From Castellaniella sp040276085 (GTDB taxonomy: Bacteria; Pseudomonadota; Gammaproteobacteria; Burkholderiales; Burkholderiaceae_B): DNA of 64,000 nucleotides. The first letter of the stretch is position 1; each line of letters begins with the position of its first letter. Of the stretch, positions 8,535 through 15,811 are shown in pieces. The DNA lies in assembly GCF_040276085.1 (NCBI RefSeq), contig NZ_JBELOK010000001.1, positions 248,001 to 312,000 of the forward strand. Direction: 5' to 3'. The notes beneath the pieces were generated by a model, which had not been told where the DNA came from, did no database searches, and saw nothing but the letters and a program-made list of their open reading frames with translations. A program made the position numbers and the translations under genes.

Positions 8535-8709
8535 TTGTAGGCCAGCACCGCCGGAATTGCGACGGCAAGCCCTACGCCCGTCATAATCAGGGCTTCGCCG
8601 ACCAGTCCAGCAATGCGGTTAATGGTCACGCCATCAGACATGCCAATGCTCAGCAATGCGTGATAGCGAGACCAAGTGACGCGACGGCTGCATATTTTTT
8701 GGGGTTCAT
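8535..8709 (-). pseudogene. exbB/tolQ-family fragment with an abutting signal-peptide-like fragment
   Basis: About 43 codons (YHALLSIG ... GEALIMTGVGLAVAIPAVL, roughly 8664-8535) match the last part of ExbB/TolQ proton channels, including the conserved final membrane helix. The frame runs into the Tn21-type repeat at 8534, which interrupted the gene. At its other side it abuts a short reading start at 8709 (MNPKKYAAVASLGLAI) with its own GGAG ribosome site, which stops after 19 codons. The region is a chain of truncated genes left by earlier insertions. The frame formally spans 92 aa but is not a real gene. Confidence 0.55.
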
Positions 8710-8772
8710 GGTGACTCCACTGAGTGTGTGCAGTCTGCACGATAACTCGTTTGTGTACATTGCCCGCCGATT

Positions 8773-9207
8773 TCAAAAGGTAGCAAAGACCTTGGGTGCC
8801 GAGCCGGTGCCCAGAACGTAGACATTCAGCGGCCCGGCAGCGGTGCCCGCCATGCCAGGGGCGCCCACAGGCATTCCCGGTATGGAGAGACCCTTTACGG
8901 GGAGGTGATCAGCCAGTATCTGCTTGATGTACGTGGCGGGTACGAGACCTTCTACCACGTAGCCCTCTACCAGCGCGGTGTGACAACCCGCCAGGTTGGT
9001 CGGTATGTGGTACTTCTCCTTGATTGAGGCAAGGGCTGGCGTATTGATGGTCTCCACCGTAAAACCGTTGGCTTCAAGATGTTGGGCCCATCGGTCACAG
9101 CAACCACAATTGGGACTTTTGTACATTTTGACTGGAATGCCGGCAGCCACTGCTGAGAGCGGGAAGCCCAGGGCGAGTGCGAGAGCCAATGTTTTGAAGT
9201 GACGCAT
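8773..9207 (-). CDS. DUF411 periplasmic metal-binding protein
   Basis: A 144-aa protein with a signal peptide (MRHFKTLALALALGFPLSAVAA) followed by the DUF411 domain. The conserved YKSPNCGCCDRWAQHLE (CxCC) is at about residues 29-45, and NLAGCHTALVEGYVVEGLVPA gives the third conserved cysteine and histidine. DUF411 proteins are common in copper-resistance clusters and are thought to bind or sense Cu in the periplasm; their mechanism is not settled. Last gene of the copper/redox operon, 97 bp after the DsbD-alpha-like gene. Confidence 0.85.
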   Translation of the reverse strand: MRHFKTLALALALGFPLSAVAAGIPVKMYKSPNCGCCDRWAQHLEANGFTVETINTPALASIKEKYHIPTNLAGCHTALVEGYVVEGLVPATYIKQILADHLPVKGLSIPGMPVGAPGMAGTAAGPLNVYVLGTGSAPKVFATF

Positions 9208-9303
9208 GGTGATGCTCCTGTAGAGAGGTTGTTGTAAAGATGCAAAGAGGGGCGTGTCATGGGAACAACCCCCGTTGCGGTTGGATCGGGTGGCCCAGGC
9301 GCT

Positions 9304-9822
9304 TCAAATTTGATCGCCTGAAACGGCAATCGTCGCAGGCGCGAGGCAGATGCCTTGCGTGTTGCAGGCCTGGACGCGCACCAGCACACGATCGCCTGGC
9401 GCACTGCCCAGGTTTTTTGTGGGGATAACCGTGCCGTCTTCGTAGACCAGGATATCCGTACCATCGATCGTGATGCCGCTGCTCTTTCCGGGCGGGTAGG
9501 TTGCCTGCGCCGCACGTTGCGAGCCGTTATGTTCGATCATGACCGTCGAGGCGATCAGGTTCTCAAGCGAGGCGGGGTTGGCGTTGACGTGCCAGTCCTT
9601 GCCGATATGCAGGGTGACGGTGCCATCTTCTCCAGTCCTGGCGAGAGAGGCGGTCACATGCGTCGATGAATCCATCAAACCGCTGCTGGCTGCTATTGCA
9701 TTGTCAGCAGCAGACCCGAGAGGTGGTGCAAAGAACTGACGCCAACCGAAGAGGACAGCCACTGTTGCAAGGATGAGGAGCACCCCCAGAGTTGCCGCCC
9801 TGCGTTTGCTGCTGCGTTTCAT
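9304..9822 (-). CDS. DsbD N-terminal (alpha) domain protein
   Basis: A 172-aa protein with an N-terminal membrane anchor (LGVLLILATVAVLFGW, about 10-25) and then an immunoglobulin-like DsbD-alpha domain. The cysteine pair is CNTQGICLAP near the C-terminus, equivalent to the active cysteines of DsbD-alpha. It probably receives electrons from the membrane protein encoded just upstream, whose gene it overlaps by four bases (ATGA), and reduces periplasmic substrates. Together the two genes make a DsbD split in the order beta-gamma then alpha, the reverse of the usual fused protein. Confidence 0.8.
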   Translation of the reverse strand: MKRSSKRRAATLGVLLILATVAVLFGWRQFFAPPLGSAADNAIAASSGLMDSSTHVTASLARTGEDGTVTLHIGKDWHVNANPASLENLIASTVMIEHNGSQRAAQATYPPGKSSGITIDGTDILVYEDGTVIPTKNLGSAPGDRVLVRVQACNTQGICLAPATIAVSGDQI

Positions 9823-11006
9823 TCCGTATTCTCCTGAGGTCCTACCGTTTTCAATGCCTTCACCAGGCTTGCGCTCGTGAACAGGCCGGAAAAATCCTGC
9901 ACTTTGTGCCCCTCACGATCAAGAACAGCGAGAAATGGCAGGCCCACGCCGCCATAGGAAGCGAGCAGGTGCTCGAGCACCAGGTCGGGGTGCGTCAGGT
10001 CTGCCTGGAATGCAACGACACCTGAACGGGCAACGGCCTGAACCACGGTGCTGTCCTCGTAGGTGGTTTTCTCGAGCACCTTGCAATTGATGCACCATTG
10101 CGCCGTAAATTCCACGATGGCGGGACGCCCGAGCGTGGGCAGTGCGGAAACATCGGCCGCCCGTAGCGGTTGCCAGGCGATCGTGTGGCCGGGGGACCGC
10201 TCCGGGCCTGCCCCGGCGTAGGCGGAGGCCAGGGCAATGACGCTCACGAATAGCGCCACCGCGCGTGAGCCGCGATCTGCCGCGCGCCAGAAGCGGTATG
10301 CCGCCCAGGCGAGCACCCCTGCGAACAAGGCGGTCCAGAGAGGTGCCACCCACGAAGCCGGGAGGACGCTTTGAAGGTAGAAAAGGGCTGCAGCAAGCAG
10401 CAGCCACCCGAAGCTCTGGCGGATGACTTCTGTCCAGGCTCCCGCACGCGGCAGGCGTTTCAGAAGGCCGGGGCGAAGGAGCAGCACGACATAGGGGAGT
10501 GCAAGCCCGAGGCCGATCGACACGAAGAGGGCGACGATATTGGCCGTTGGTTGAGCAAGCGCAAATACCAGGACGCCGCCCAAGAGGGGACCCGTGCAGG
10601 GCGTCGAAAGTAGCGCCGAAATGAGGCCGGAGAAAAAAGGTTCAAGGAATTTTCCCCCGCGTAAAGTGGCGACGGCGTTTGGGACAGGTAGGCCGCGTCC
10701 AAGAAAGTTCATCGCAGCAAACGCCGTCAACACGGTACCAAGAACAATCAGTACGGCCTGCGATTGAAACAGCACCCCCCATTGCCACTGCAACAGGGCG
10801 GTGGCGGTGCCCAGTGCGGCAAAGAACAGCACCGACCCTGCTGTGAAAAGCGCGGCGGATGCGATGCGCACCTTCAGGTGGTCGCCTGTGGCGTTCAGCA
10901 CCGCGCGAACCTTGAGCGGGACGGCGGGTAGCACGCAGGGCGTTAGATTCAAAAGCAGCCCTGCGCCTGCGGCAAGCAGAATCTGGGTGAATAGCCAGGA
11001 AGACAT
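9819..11006 (-). CDS. DsbD-like thiol:disulfide interchange protein (beta and gamma domains)
   Basis: A 395-aa protein. Eight membrane segments form a DsbD-beta/CcdA-type electron conduit with its two cysteines in NLTPCVLPAVPLK (about 20-32) and STPCTGPLLGG (about 133-143). A C-terminal periplasmic thioredoxin domain follows, with WCINCKVLE. It moves reducing equivalents from cytoplasmic thioredoxin to the periplasm. It lacks the N-terminal alpha domain, which is the separate product of the overlapping downstream gene. It starts 9 bp after the multicopper oxidase gene. In a copper operon it may keep copper-binding thiols reduced (inference). Confidence 0.88.
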   Translation of the reverse strand: MSSWLFTQILLAAGAGLLLNLTPCVLPAVPLKVRAVLNATGDHLKVRIASAALFTAGSVLFFAALGTATALLQWQWGVLFQSQAVLIVLGTVLTAFAAMNFLGRGLPVPNAVATLRGGKFLEPFFSGLISALLSTPCTGPLLGGVLVFALAQPTANIVALFVSIGLGLALPYVVLLLRPGLLKRLPRAGAWTEVIRQSFGWLLLAAALFYLQSVLPASWVAPLWTALFAGVLAWAAYRFWRAADRGSRAVALFVSVIALASAYAGAGPERSPGHTIAWQPLRAADVSALPTLGRPAIVEFTAQWCINCKVLEKTTYEDSTVVQAVARSGVVAFQADLTHPDLVLEHLLASYGGVGLPFLAVLDREGHKVQDFSGLFTSASLVKALKTVGPQENTE

Positions 11007-11015
11007 TTCGGAGCC

Positions 11016-12722
11016 TCACGCTGGCGTTTGCGCTGGCTGGACCTCGTAATCACGCATAAGGCCCATCGCCGCGTGCTCCAGCATGTGGCACTGGTAGGCA
11101 TAGCTTCCGGTGAAGTCTGCAAAACGCATGAGGAGCCTCACGCGCTCGTTGGGCATCAGGAGCACGGTATCTTCCCAGCCGTCGTCGACACAGCCCTCGA
11201 CCACGCCCGCACCCTGCGGACTATTGCGCCGTTCCAGCACCTGGAACTGCAGGCCGTGCAGGTGAATGGCGTGCGCCATCATCATGTTGTTGACGAACTC
11301 CCAGACTTCGGTCGTGCCGAGCTTCACGATTTCGTCGGGCGCGACCTCGTTCATCTGGAAGCTGCGGCCATTGAAGCCCCACTGCATGTGCCCCATGGTG
11401 ACCCGGAAGGTCCGGGGGTTGTCGCGATTCACGGCATCTTCGGCCCGCAACCGCGTGAGCGTGGAAAGGTGCTGCGGCAGCTCAAGTACTTCGCCTGCTT
11501 TTTGTGTCACGGCCACTTTGAGAATCGGAAAGCGTGCGCCGTCGGCCAGGGATGAACCACTCATCATGCGGCTCATCATGTTCCCCATCATGCCGCCACC
11601 CATCATGCCGCCACCCATCATGTCCTCGCCCATCGTGCTTTCCATCATGCCCGCCATGCCGTCAAAGGCGAGGCTCATGAGCGTGAGTTGCGTGCCCACT
11701 GCGTCCTTGCCGAAGTCCGCCCACAGCTCAATGCGCTGGCCGGGGGTGAGCATCACGTAATCTTTTTGTACGGGGCGCTCCAGCAGGCCACCGCCGGTTG
11801 CTATCACCGTAAGCGGCCGACCATCTTCCCAGCCAAGTTTGTAGGTACGGGCGTTCGAGGCGTTGAGCACGCGCAGGCGGTAGGCGTGCGTGGCGACTTT
11901 GAGCTGGGCATCGGGCTGGCCGTTCACCAGGATAGTGTCCCCAAAAAAACCCATCATGCGGGTCATCATGGCGCTCATCCCACCGGACATCATGCCCTGG
12001 CCGCCCATCATGCCGCCCCCCATTCCGGGCGCTTGGGGTGAGGAGTCGCGCGCGGGCGCAGCCTCGGGGCCGGTGCCGGGCAGGTAGTGCAGGTGGTTGT
12101 TGTCTCCGAAGGTCCGGTCCTGGATGACGAGCGGCACATCGTAGTCGCCACGGGGCAATGCCAGAGCCTGTTCTTCATCGTCGCTCACGAGCAGGAGCCC
12201 GGCAAGCCCGAAGTACACCTGCTCGGGCGTGTGGCCGACGGCCATTGCGTGATACCAGTAAGTGCCAGCGCGGTCACGCACCTCGAATTCGTAGCGGTAG
12301 TGCTCGCCAGGCCCCACCTCGTAGCGCGGCAGCCCCATCATGTCGGCCGGCACATGCAAGCCATGCCAGTTGACGATGCTGGGCTGGTCGGTGTGGTTCA
12401 TGAAGTCAACGCGCAGCTTCTGGCCGCGGCGCACGCGCAGGGTGGGCCCGAGGTACCCACCGGGGGATGCGTGCACGCTCGCCGGGTCGCCTTTCACCAC
12501 GCGAGCCTGGTAGGTCCACACCGGCGTTGCGGGTCCTGGACGCAGTACAACGTCTTGCGGTTTGGCGGTGAGTTCCAGGGCGACATCGGGTTCAAAGGCA
12601 TTGCCCCCTTCGTTTGCTGTAGCGGCTGCTCCGGCCGATGGCACGCCAGCGAGAAGCGCTGCAGCGCTCGTGCCGGCATAGCCCAGGAAGGTGCGGCGGG
12701 TGATGAAGTGATGTGTTGTCAT
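11016..12722 (-). CDS. Met-rich multicopper oxidase (copper resistance, CopA/PcoA-like)
   Basis: 568 aa. The ATG at 12720-12722 is chosen because AGAGG precedes it and it starts a Tat signal (TRRTFLGYAGTSAAALLAG); a longer frame to 12938 is not convincing. Copper motifs are NWHGLH (about residue 113), WYHAMAVGHT, HAIHLHGLQF and CHMLEHAAMGLM. The second motif, normally HxH, is H-A-M, so a type 3 copper ligand may be missing. Two methionine-rich stretches (GMGGGMMGGQGMM and EDMMGGGMMGGGMMGNMM) resemble the Cu(I)-binding loops of CueO and PcoA. It probably oxidises or sequesters periplasmic Cu(I). It lies in the middle of the copper operon. Confidence 0.9.
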   Translation of the reverse strand: MTTHHFITRRTFLGYAGTSAAALLAGVPSAGAAATANEGGNAFEPDVALELTAKPQDVVLRPGPATPVWTYQARVVKGDPASVHASPGGYLGPTLRVRRGQKLRVDFMNHTDQPSIVNWHGLHVPADMMGLPRYEVGPGEHYRYEFEVRDRAGTYWYHAMAVGHTPEQVYFGLAGLLLVSDDEEQALALPRGDYDVPLVIQDRTFGDNNHLHYLPGTGPEAAPARDSSPQAPGMGGGMMGGQGMMSGGMSAMMTRMMGFFGDTILVNGQPDAQLKVATHAYRLRVLNASNARTYKLGWEDGRPLTVIATGGGLLERPVQKDYVMLTPGQRIELWADFGKDAVGTQLTLMSLAFDGMAGMMESTMGEDMMGGGMMGGGMMGNMMSRMMSGSSLADGARFPILKVAVTQKAGEVLELPQHLSTLTRLRAEDAVNRDNPRTFRVTMGHMQWGFNGRSFQMNEVAPDEIVKLGTTEVWEFVNNMMMAHAIHLHGLQFQVLERRNSPQGAGVVEGCVDDGWEDTVLLMPNERVRLLMRFADFTGSYAYQCHMLEHAAMGLMRDYEVQPAQTPA

Positions 12723-12796
12723 GATGACCTCTATATCAATGCCTATTGCTATCAAACGATGCAGAGAATCTGGGTATGCCAGCCGTCCGCACCCCT

Positions 12797-12919
12797 CTAT
12801 TTCTTGAACAGATATTTGATGAGTACCGCGATCAACAGGACGAGGAGGACGAGCACCAGTAACCCGCCGATACCCATGAACCCCATCATGCCGCCGCACG
12901 TCACGCTGCTTCCCATCAT
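12797..12919 (-). CDS. 40-aa single-pass membrane peptide
   Basis: A small frame (MMGSSVTCGG, then MMGFMGIGG, then LLVLVLLVLLIAVLIKYLF and two lysines). The Met/Cys-containing N-terminus is followed by one strong hydrophobic helix and a basic end. It lies between the multicopper oxidase and the 121-aa membrane protein on the same strand, with start and stop both inside an otherwise gene-free 240-bp gap. Small Met/Cys peptides of this kind are common in copper clusters. Function is unknown; a copper-related role is inferred from position and composition. No strong ribosome site: upstream is CGGAGCGA. Confidence 0.6.
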   Translation of the reverse strand: MMGSSVTCGGMMGFMGIGGLLVLVLLVLLIAVLIKYLFKK

Positions 12920-12964
12920 CGATTCGCTCCGGGTTCATCCAGGGCAGCTGGAGCTTTCGTTGGC

Positions 12965-13330
12965 TTACGCATGGTCCTTCTCCAAAATAAGGGGGACCGA
13001 AAGTCCTATTTGCGGTGCCTGGAGAGCGGCTTGATCAGGGCTGGCAGGCTCAGCTGTCCGCTGTGCTGGCACGCCAGAGCAGGATGCGCCGTTCGAGTCC
13101 GTGTGCTTCATCATCTTCATGCACAGGCCCATCATGAGTGCGCAGGGCAACACCGCGAGAAGTGTGGAGAGCGCTCCAAGGGTTGCCAGCCGGTCCCAGC
13201 CAGCCGTCAGGCCCACTGCGACAAATGCGCCAGATGCGGCACCCAGCCAGAATTTTTGGCGAACTGCCCAGTGATTGAGAGCAAACCGTTGTGGTGTGCC
13301 GAAGATAGTTGTCGAAGATGTTTTCATCAT
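12965..13330 (-). CDS. small membrane protein of the copper operon
   Basis: 121 aa, not assigned to a family. Two hydrophobic helices are seen (FWLGAASGAFVAVGLTAGW and LGALSTLLAVLPCALMMGLCMKMM), the second ending in Met/Cys-rich residues. The C-terminal tail is hydrophilic and contains a further Cys. An ATG pair at 13325-13330 is preceded by AAGAGGA. The Met/Cys clustering and the position between the promoter-proximal gene and the oxidase suggest a copper-related role, but this is inference. Confidence 0.6.
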   Translation of the reverse strand: MMKTSSTTIFGTPQRFALNHWAVRQKFWLGAASGAFVAVGLTAGWDRLATLGALSTLLAVLPCALMMGLCMKMMKHTDSNGASCSGVPAQRTAEPASPDQAALQAPQIGLSVPLILEKDHA

Positions 13331-13501
13331 GTGTTCCTCTTGTGATCTGGATGTCCGGGAGTGCCAGCTGAAACAGGCCCTCGGGATCTATTCCCTGGTT
13401 GCGGCCCACGCATGGACGGGCGCAGCCAGTTAGGCCGGCACGCGTGCAGCAGGGGGCAGACTATGGGTGACCGCTTGCCGATTAGGTGTTGCGGCGGATT
13501 G

Positions 13502-13900
13502 TCAGATCAGAAAACGACAGTCGCGGATAGACAGCGGCGGCGAGATGGCTCTGAGCAGGCCGGGGGGAGGCTGAACGGATAGCGTTGCAGCGAAGGCGCC
13601 AGAAGAGGCAGGAAGAAGGCCAATGCTCCGCAAGCCTGCGGCGTGCGGGAAGGCCTTGAGTTTGTGAACAAGCGGCACGTTGCTGCTGGCGCTCACCTGT
13701 ACTGCGCACAGGGTTGGCAGTGCTGCATCGATCTGTGTGCAGTCCGCGTACGCCGTCTGCACACTGGTCGTTGACCCAGCGTCACCCATGAACGTCGGCG
13801 AACACCCGTACGCCGCCGAAGCCAGCTGCATGAACAGCAGGCTCAGCATTGCCGCAAGGGCAATAAGGAGGCGTTTCGTACGACTTGTTCTCATGAGCAT
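13502..13900 (-). CDS. small exported protein, first gene of the copper operon
   Basis: 132 aa. It has a basic start (MLMRTSRTKR), a hydrophobic signal helix (LLIALAAMLSLLFMQLASA), then a cysteine-containing mature part (GCSP, ADCTQ, LCAVQ) and a short C-terminal ISPPLSIRDCRFLI. This general plan (signal, scattered Cys, PP-rich tail ending in CRFxI) is seen in small proteins encoded at the front of copper-resistance operons, sometimes called CopL-like. That assignment is from memory and tentative. It starts about 60 bp downstream of the CueR-type promoter. Confidence 0.6.
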   Translation of the reverse strand: MLMRTSRTKRLLIALAAMLSLLFMQLASAAYGCSPTFMGDAGSTTSVQTAYADCTQIDAALPTLCAVQVSASSNVPLVHKLKAFPHAAGLRSIGLLPASSGAFAATLSVQPPPGLLRAISPPLSIRDCRFLI

Positions 13901-13960
13901 GTGGGCAAGCCCTTTGGGGCCGGGTTCTTGCAGGCAAACCAGCTTAACCTCAACTTTGTT

Positions 13961-13991
13961 ACTTTAAACCTTTTCACAATGGAAAGGTCAA
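13961..13991 (-). promoter_or_regulatory. CueR-type (MerR-family) copper promoter
   Basis: On the minus strand the -35 TTGACC (13986-13991) and -10 TAAAGT (13961-13966) are 19 bp apart. The spacer contains the near-perfect dyad ACCTTTCC-attgt-GAAAAGGT (13968-13988). This is the layout of Cu(I)-responsive CueR/CopR-type promoters and differs clearly from the mer operator. It points into the copper operon starting at 13900. No cueR-like gene is seen in the transposon, so the activator is presumably chromosomal. Confidence 0.8.
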
Positions 13992-14005
13992 CAGGGACCT
14001 GTAAT

Positions 14006-14101
14006 GTGGCCCCAGAAGCAGGCGAACTGATCCAGACGGCCACGCGGGCGATCCGCAACCGGATGACTGTGCAGGCGCTGGCCGACCAGTTGTTTCCCTA
14101 A
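14006..14101 (+). pseudogene. merA: merA internal fragment
   Basis: 31 codons (VAPEAGELIQTATRAIRNRM and on to QALADQLFP) match the MerA dimerisation domain, followed by a stop. Compared with the intact merA in this element it differs at several residues (T-R for V-L, A for E) and lies on the opposite strand, so it comes from a different mer operon. It sits between the copper promoter and the long inverted repeat. The surrounding 66-aa frame from 13901 is not a gene. Confidence 0.75.
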
Positions 14102-14155
14102 GCGTACATGGGCGCTCCCTGGCACAGCTGATACCCACATTCGTCGGCCGCCCTG

Positions 14156-14196
14156 TGTCGAGTCGGCCCGGGGAGCCTCCCCGGGCCGACTCGACA
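14156..14196. terminator. 41-bp perfect palindrome downstream of tnsE
   Basis: Two 20-nt arms (TGTCGAGTCGGCCCGGGGAG and its complement) flank a single base at 14176. It lies 20 bp beyond the tnsE stop codon, between the tns operon and the copper-operon promoter. A very stable hairpin could end tns transcription and insulate the cargo, but there is no T-tract on either side. A transposon-end or recombination-site origin is possible. The other bases of 14102-14215 show nothing recognisable. Confidence 0.5.
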
Positions 14197-14215
14197 TTCA
14201 CCGCCGGTATCACTG

Positions 14216-15811
14216 CTACTGCACAAGGATGCTCGCATACACCCGCTGCGCCCAGTGGCGTCCATATCCATGACCTGGCGTTTCGCTTGTCATCGAAGAA
14301 ACGCTAGGATGGGAAATGCGTCGATAACGACCTTCAAACACACTGTCCAGAAACGATGTGGGCCAGGCCAATGACCCCTTGATCAGTTGTGTTTGGACTT
14401 CCGAAAGATGCTCCCAGGTAGCAAACGGCTCATGCTGTGTGAGGAGCAATGTGGAGAGCGCCTTGGCGCTATCCGACGTATCCACTTCGAGCAAGACAAA
14501 GGCCGTCGAATCTTTGCGGGCAACGTGGCAGACAATACAACGGGGGTTACCGTCAGCCAGCAGGTGCTTGGAGTGGCCTTTTACGGCGGGCAGTTTATAC
14601 ATCATTCGGTGCAAGTGGCGGCATCCCGGCATGCTCACCAAATGCCTGACCATGGTGTCAAAAAGGGTAAACCTTTCGGCGTATAAGTGGGCATCGTCGC
14701 TCTCGTCGTCCAACCCGGCATAGTCTGCCGAAGGGATCACGCCCTGAACGCTCGCCTCATCGGTACTAACGACCACCAAACCACCAAGTTCCGGCGACTT
14801 GGCTTTCTCGCCTTCACCTTTGTGTCCTCGCGCACCTTTCCCCTTGCCGATGCGGGTCGTTTGAAACGGGTTCGCAAACATCAATGAAACGGCTTTGGGG
14901 TCGAGCCGAACCTCAGCGCGATCCGCATCAGGCACTTGCTCATCATCGATCTCAATCTCCGACTCTGGTGCGGATGCGGACGGTGCCACAGGGCCTGTGC
15001 CTGCTTGAGCGGTGACGTACTTCGGATCAAGAAAATCCACCTGCGCCGGACAGTGACAGGTGAGATTGGTGATGCCGTGCACTTCATAGACAAAGAACGC
15101 TTTTTCCTTTTGATCGAAATGGCCACGACAGGTCAGCCTCACACCTTCCAACAAGGGCGGATCAAACTGGAAGCGCCACACACGATAGCCATTGGCGTCA
15201 TGGCCATTTTGCAGCTGATGGACGGCAATGCTCTCAAATGAGCGGCGGGCATCAGCGTCGAGCAATATCCAGCCCAGCACACGCCGCAGCGCATGCTCCC
15301 TTCTAACAAAAAGAGGCAACGTACAATTGGGCAGGATATCGATACTGGCGCGCTCTTCGGTCTGGATCCACTGGATGCCAAACTCCTGGGCAAGCCCCTG
15401 ATGAATCAGAGCGAGCCGGGCAAGATAAGCGTGAGGAAAAAATAACACCCGTGCCAATTCCAGTTGGGGCAGATAATGGGTGATGCCATGCTGCTCAAAT
15501 ACGAAGCAAAGCGCTTGAGCATCGCCCTGTCTGGCGACCGCAGCGATAGGACAACTTTTGATGGGCGCCACGCGCCACTGCCTTGTACTTTCGATACTCA
15601 CTTTCAGCTCAAACCCTGCGGGGCGCGCCTCAGCGGTAGGGTTTAATACCCGGCGCCTTGCCAGAGCAGGCAGTTGCGAGATGCCGAGGTACTGTCTTTC
15701 CTGGCTGGGCATCAGCTTGACGTTGATCCGCCAATCCGCGCTATCGAGTCGGCGAAACAAAGCGCCTATTTCTTTGACAGTACTGTTATTTTCAATGCCT
15801 TTGAATTTCAT
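14216..15811 (-). CDS. tnsE: Tn7-type targeting protein TnsE
   Basis: 531 aa, close to the 538 aa of Tn7 TnsE. Similar blocks are found along the whole length by recall of the Tn7 protein: an N-terminal GALFRR...DWRI, then YLPQLELARVLF, SFESIAVHQLQNG, VWRFQFDPP, and a C-terminal FVLLEVDTSDSAKALST and GSLAWPTSFLDSVF. TnsE directs insertion into DNA undergoing discontinuous replication (conjugal plasmids, lagging strand, repair sites) through the sliding clamp. The start overlaps the end of tnsD by 20 bp. TnsE is the rarest of the Tns proteins and identifies this as a true Tn7-branch element. Confidence 0.92.
   Translation of the reverse strand: MKFKGIENNSTVKEIGALFRRLDSADWRINVKLMPSQERQYLGISQLPALARRRVLNPTAEARPAGFELKVSIESTRQWRVAPIKSCPIAAVARQGDAQALCFVFEQHGITHYLPQLELARVLFFPHAYLARLALIHQGLAQEFGIQWIQTEERASIDILPNCTLPLFVRREHALRRVLGWILLDADARRSFESIAVHQLQNGHDANGYRVWRFQFDPPLLEGVRLTCRGHFDQKEKAFFVYEVHGITNLTCHCPAQVDFLDPKYVTAQAGTGPVAPSASAPESEIEIDDEQVPDADRAEVRLDPKAVSLMFANPFQTTRIGKGKGARGHKGEGEKAKSPELGGLVVVSTDEASVQGVIPSADYAGLDDESDDAHLYAERFTLFDTMVRHLVSMPGCRHLHRMMYKLPAVKGHSKHLLADGNPRCIVCHVARKDSTAFVLLEVDTSDSAKALSTLLLTQHEPFATWEHLSEVQTQLIKGSLAWPTSFLDSVFEGRYRRISHPSVSSMTSETPGHGYGRHWAQRVYASILVQ

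Noticed and set aside
8498..8776. 92-aa frame read as an intact membrane protein
   Set aside because: It combines a transposon terminal repeat, an exbB fragment and unrelated sequence; recorded as a pseudogene instead.
12723..12938. N-terminal extension of the multicopper oxidase frame
   Set aside because: The extension overlaps the 40-aa peptide in another frame and precedes a good ribosome site and Tat signal at 12722.
13901..14101. 66-aa frame read as a small gene
   Set aside because: It joins a non-coding promoter stretch to a 31-codon merA fragment; it is debris, not a gene.
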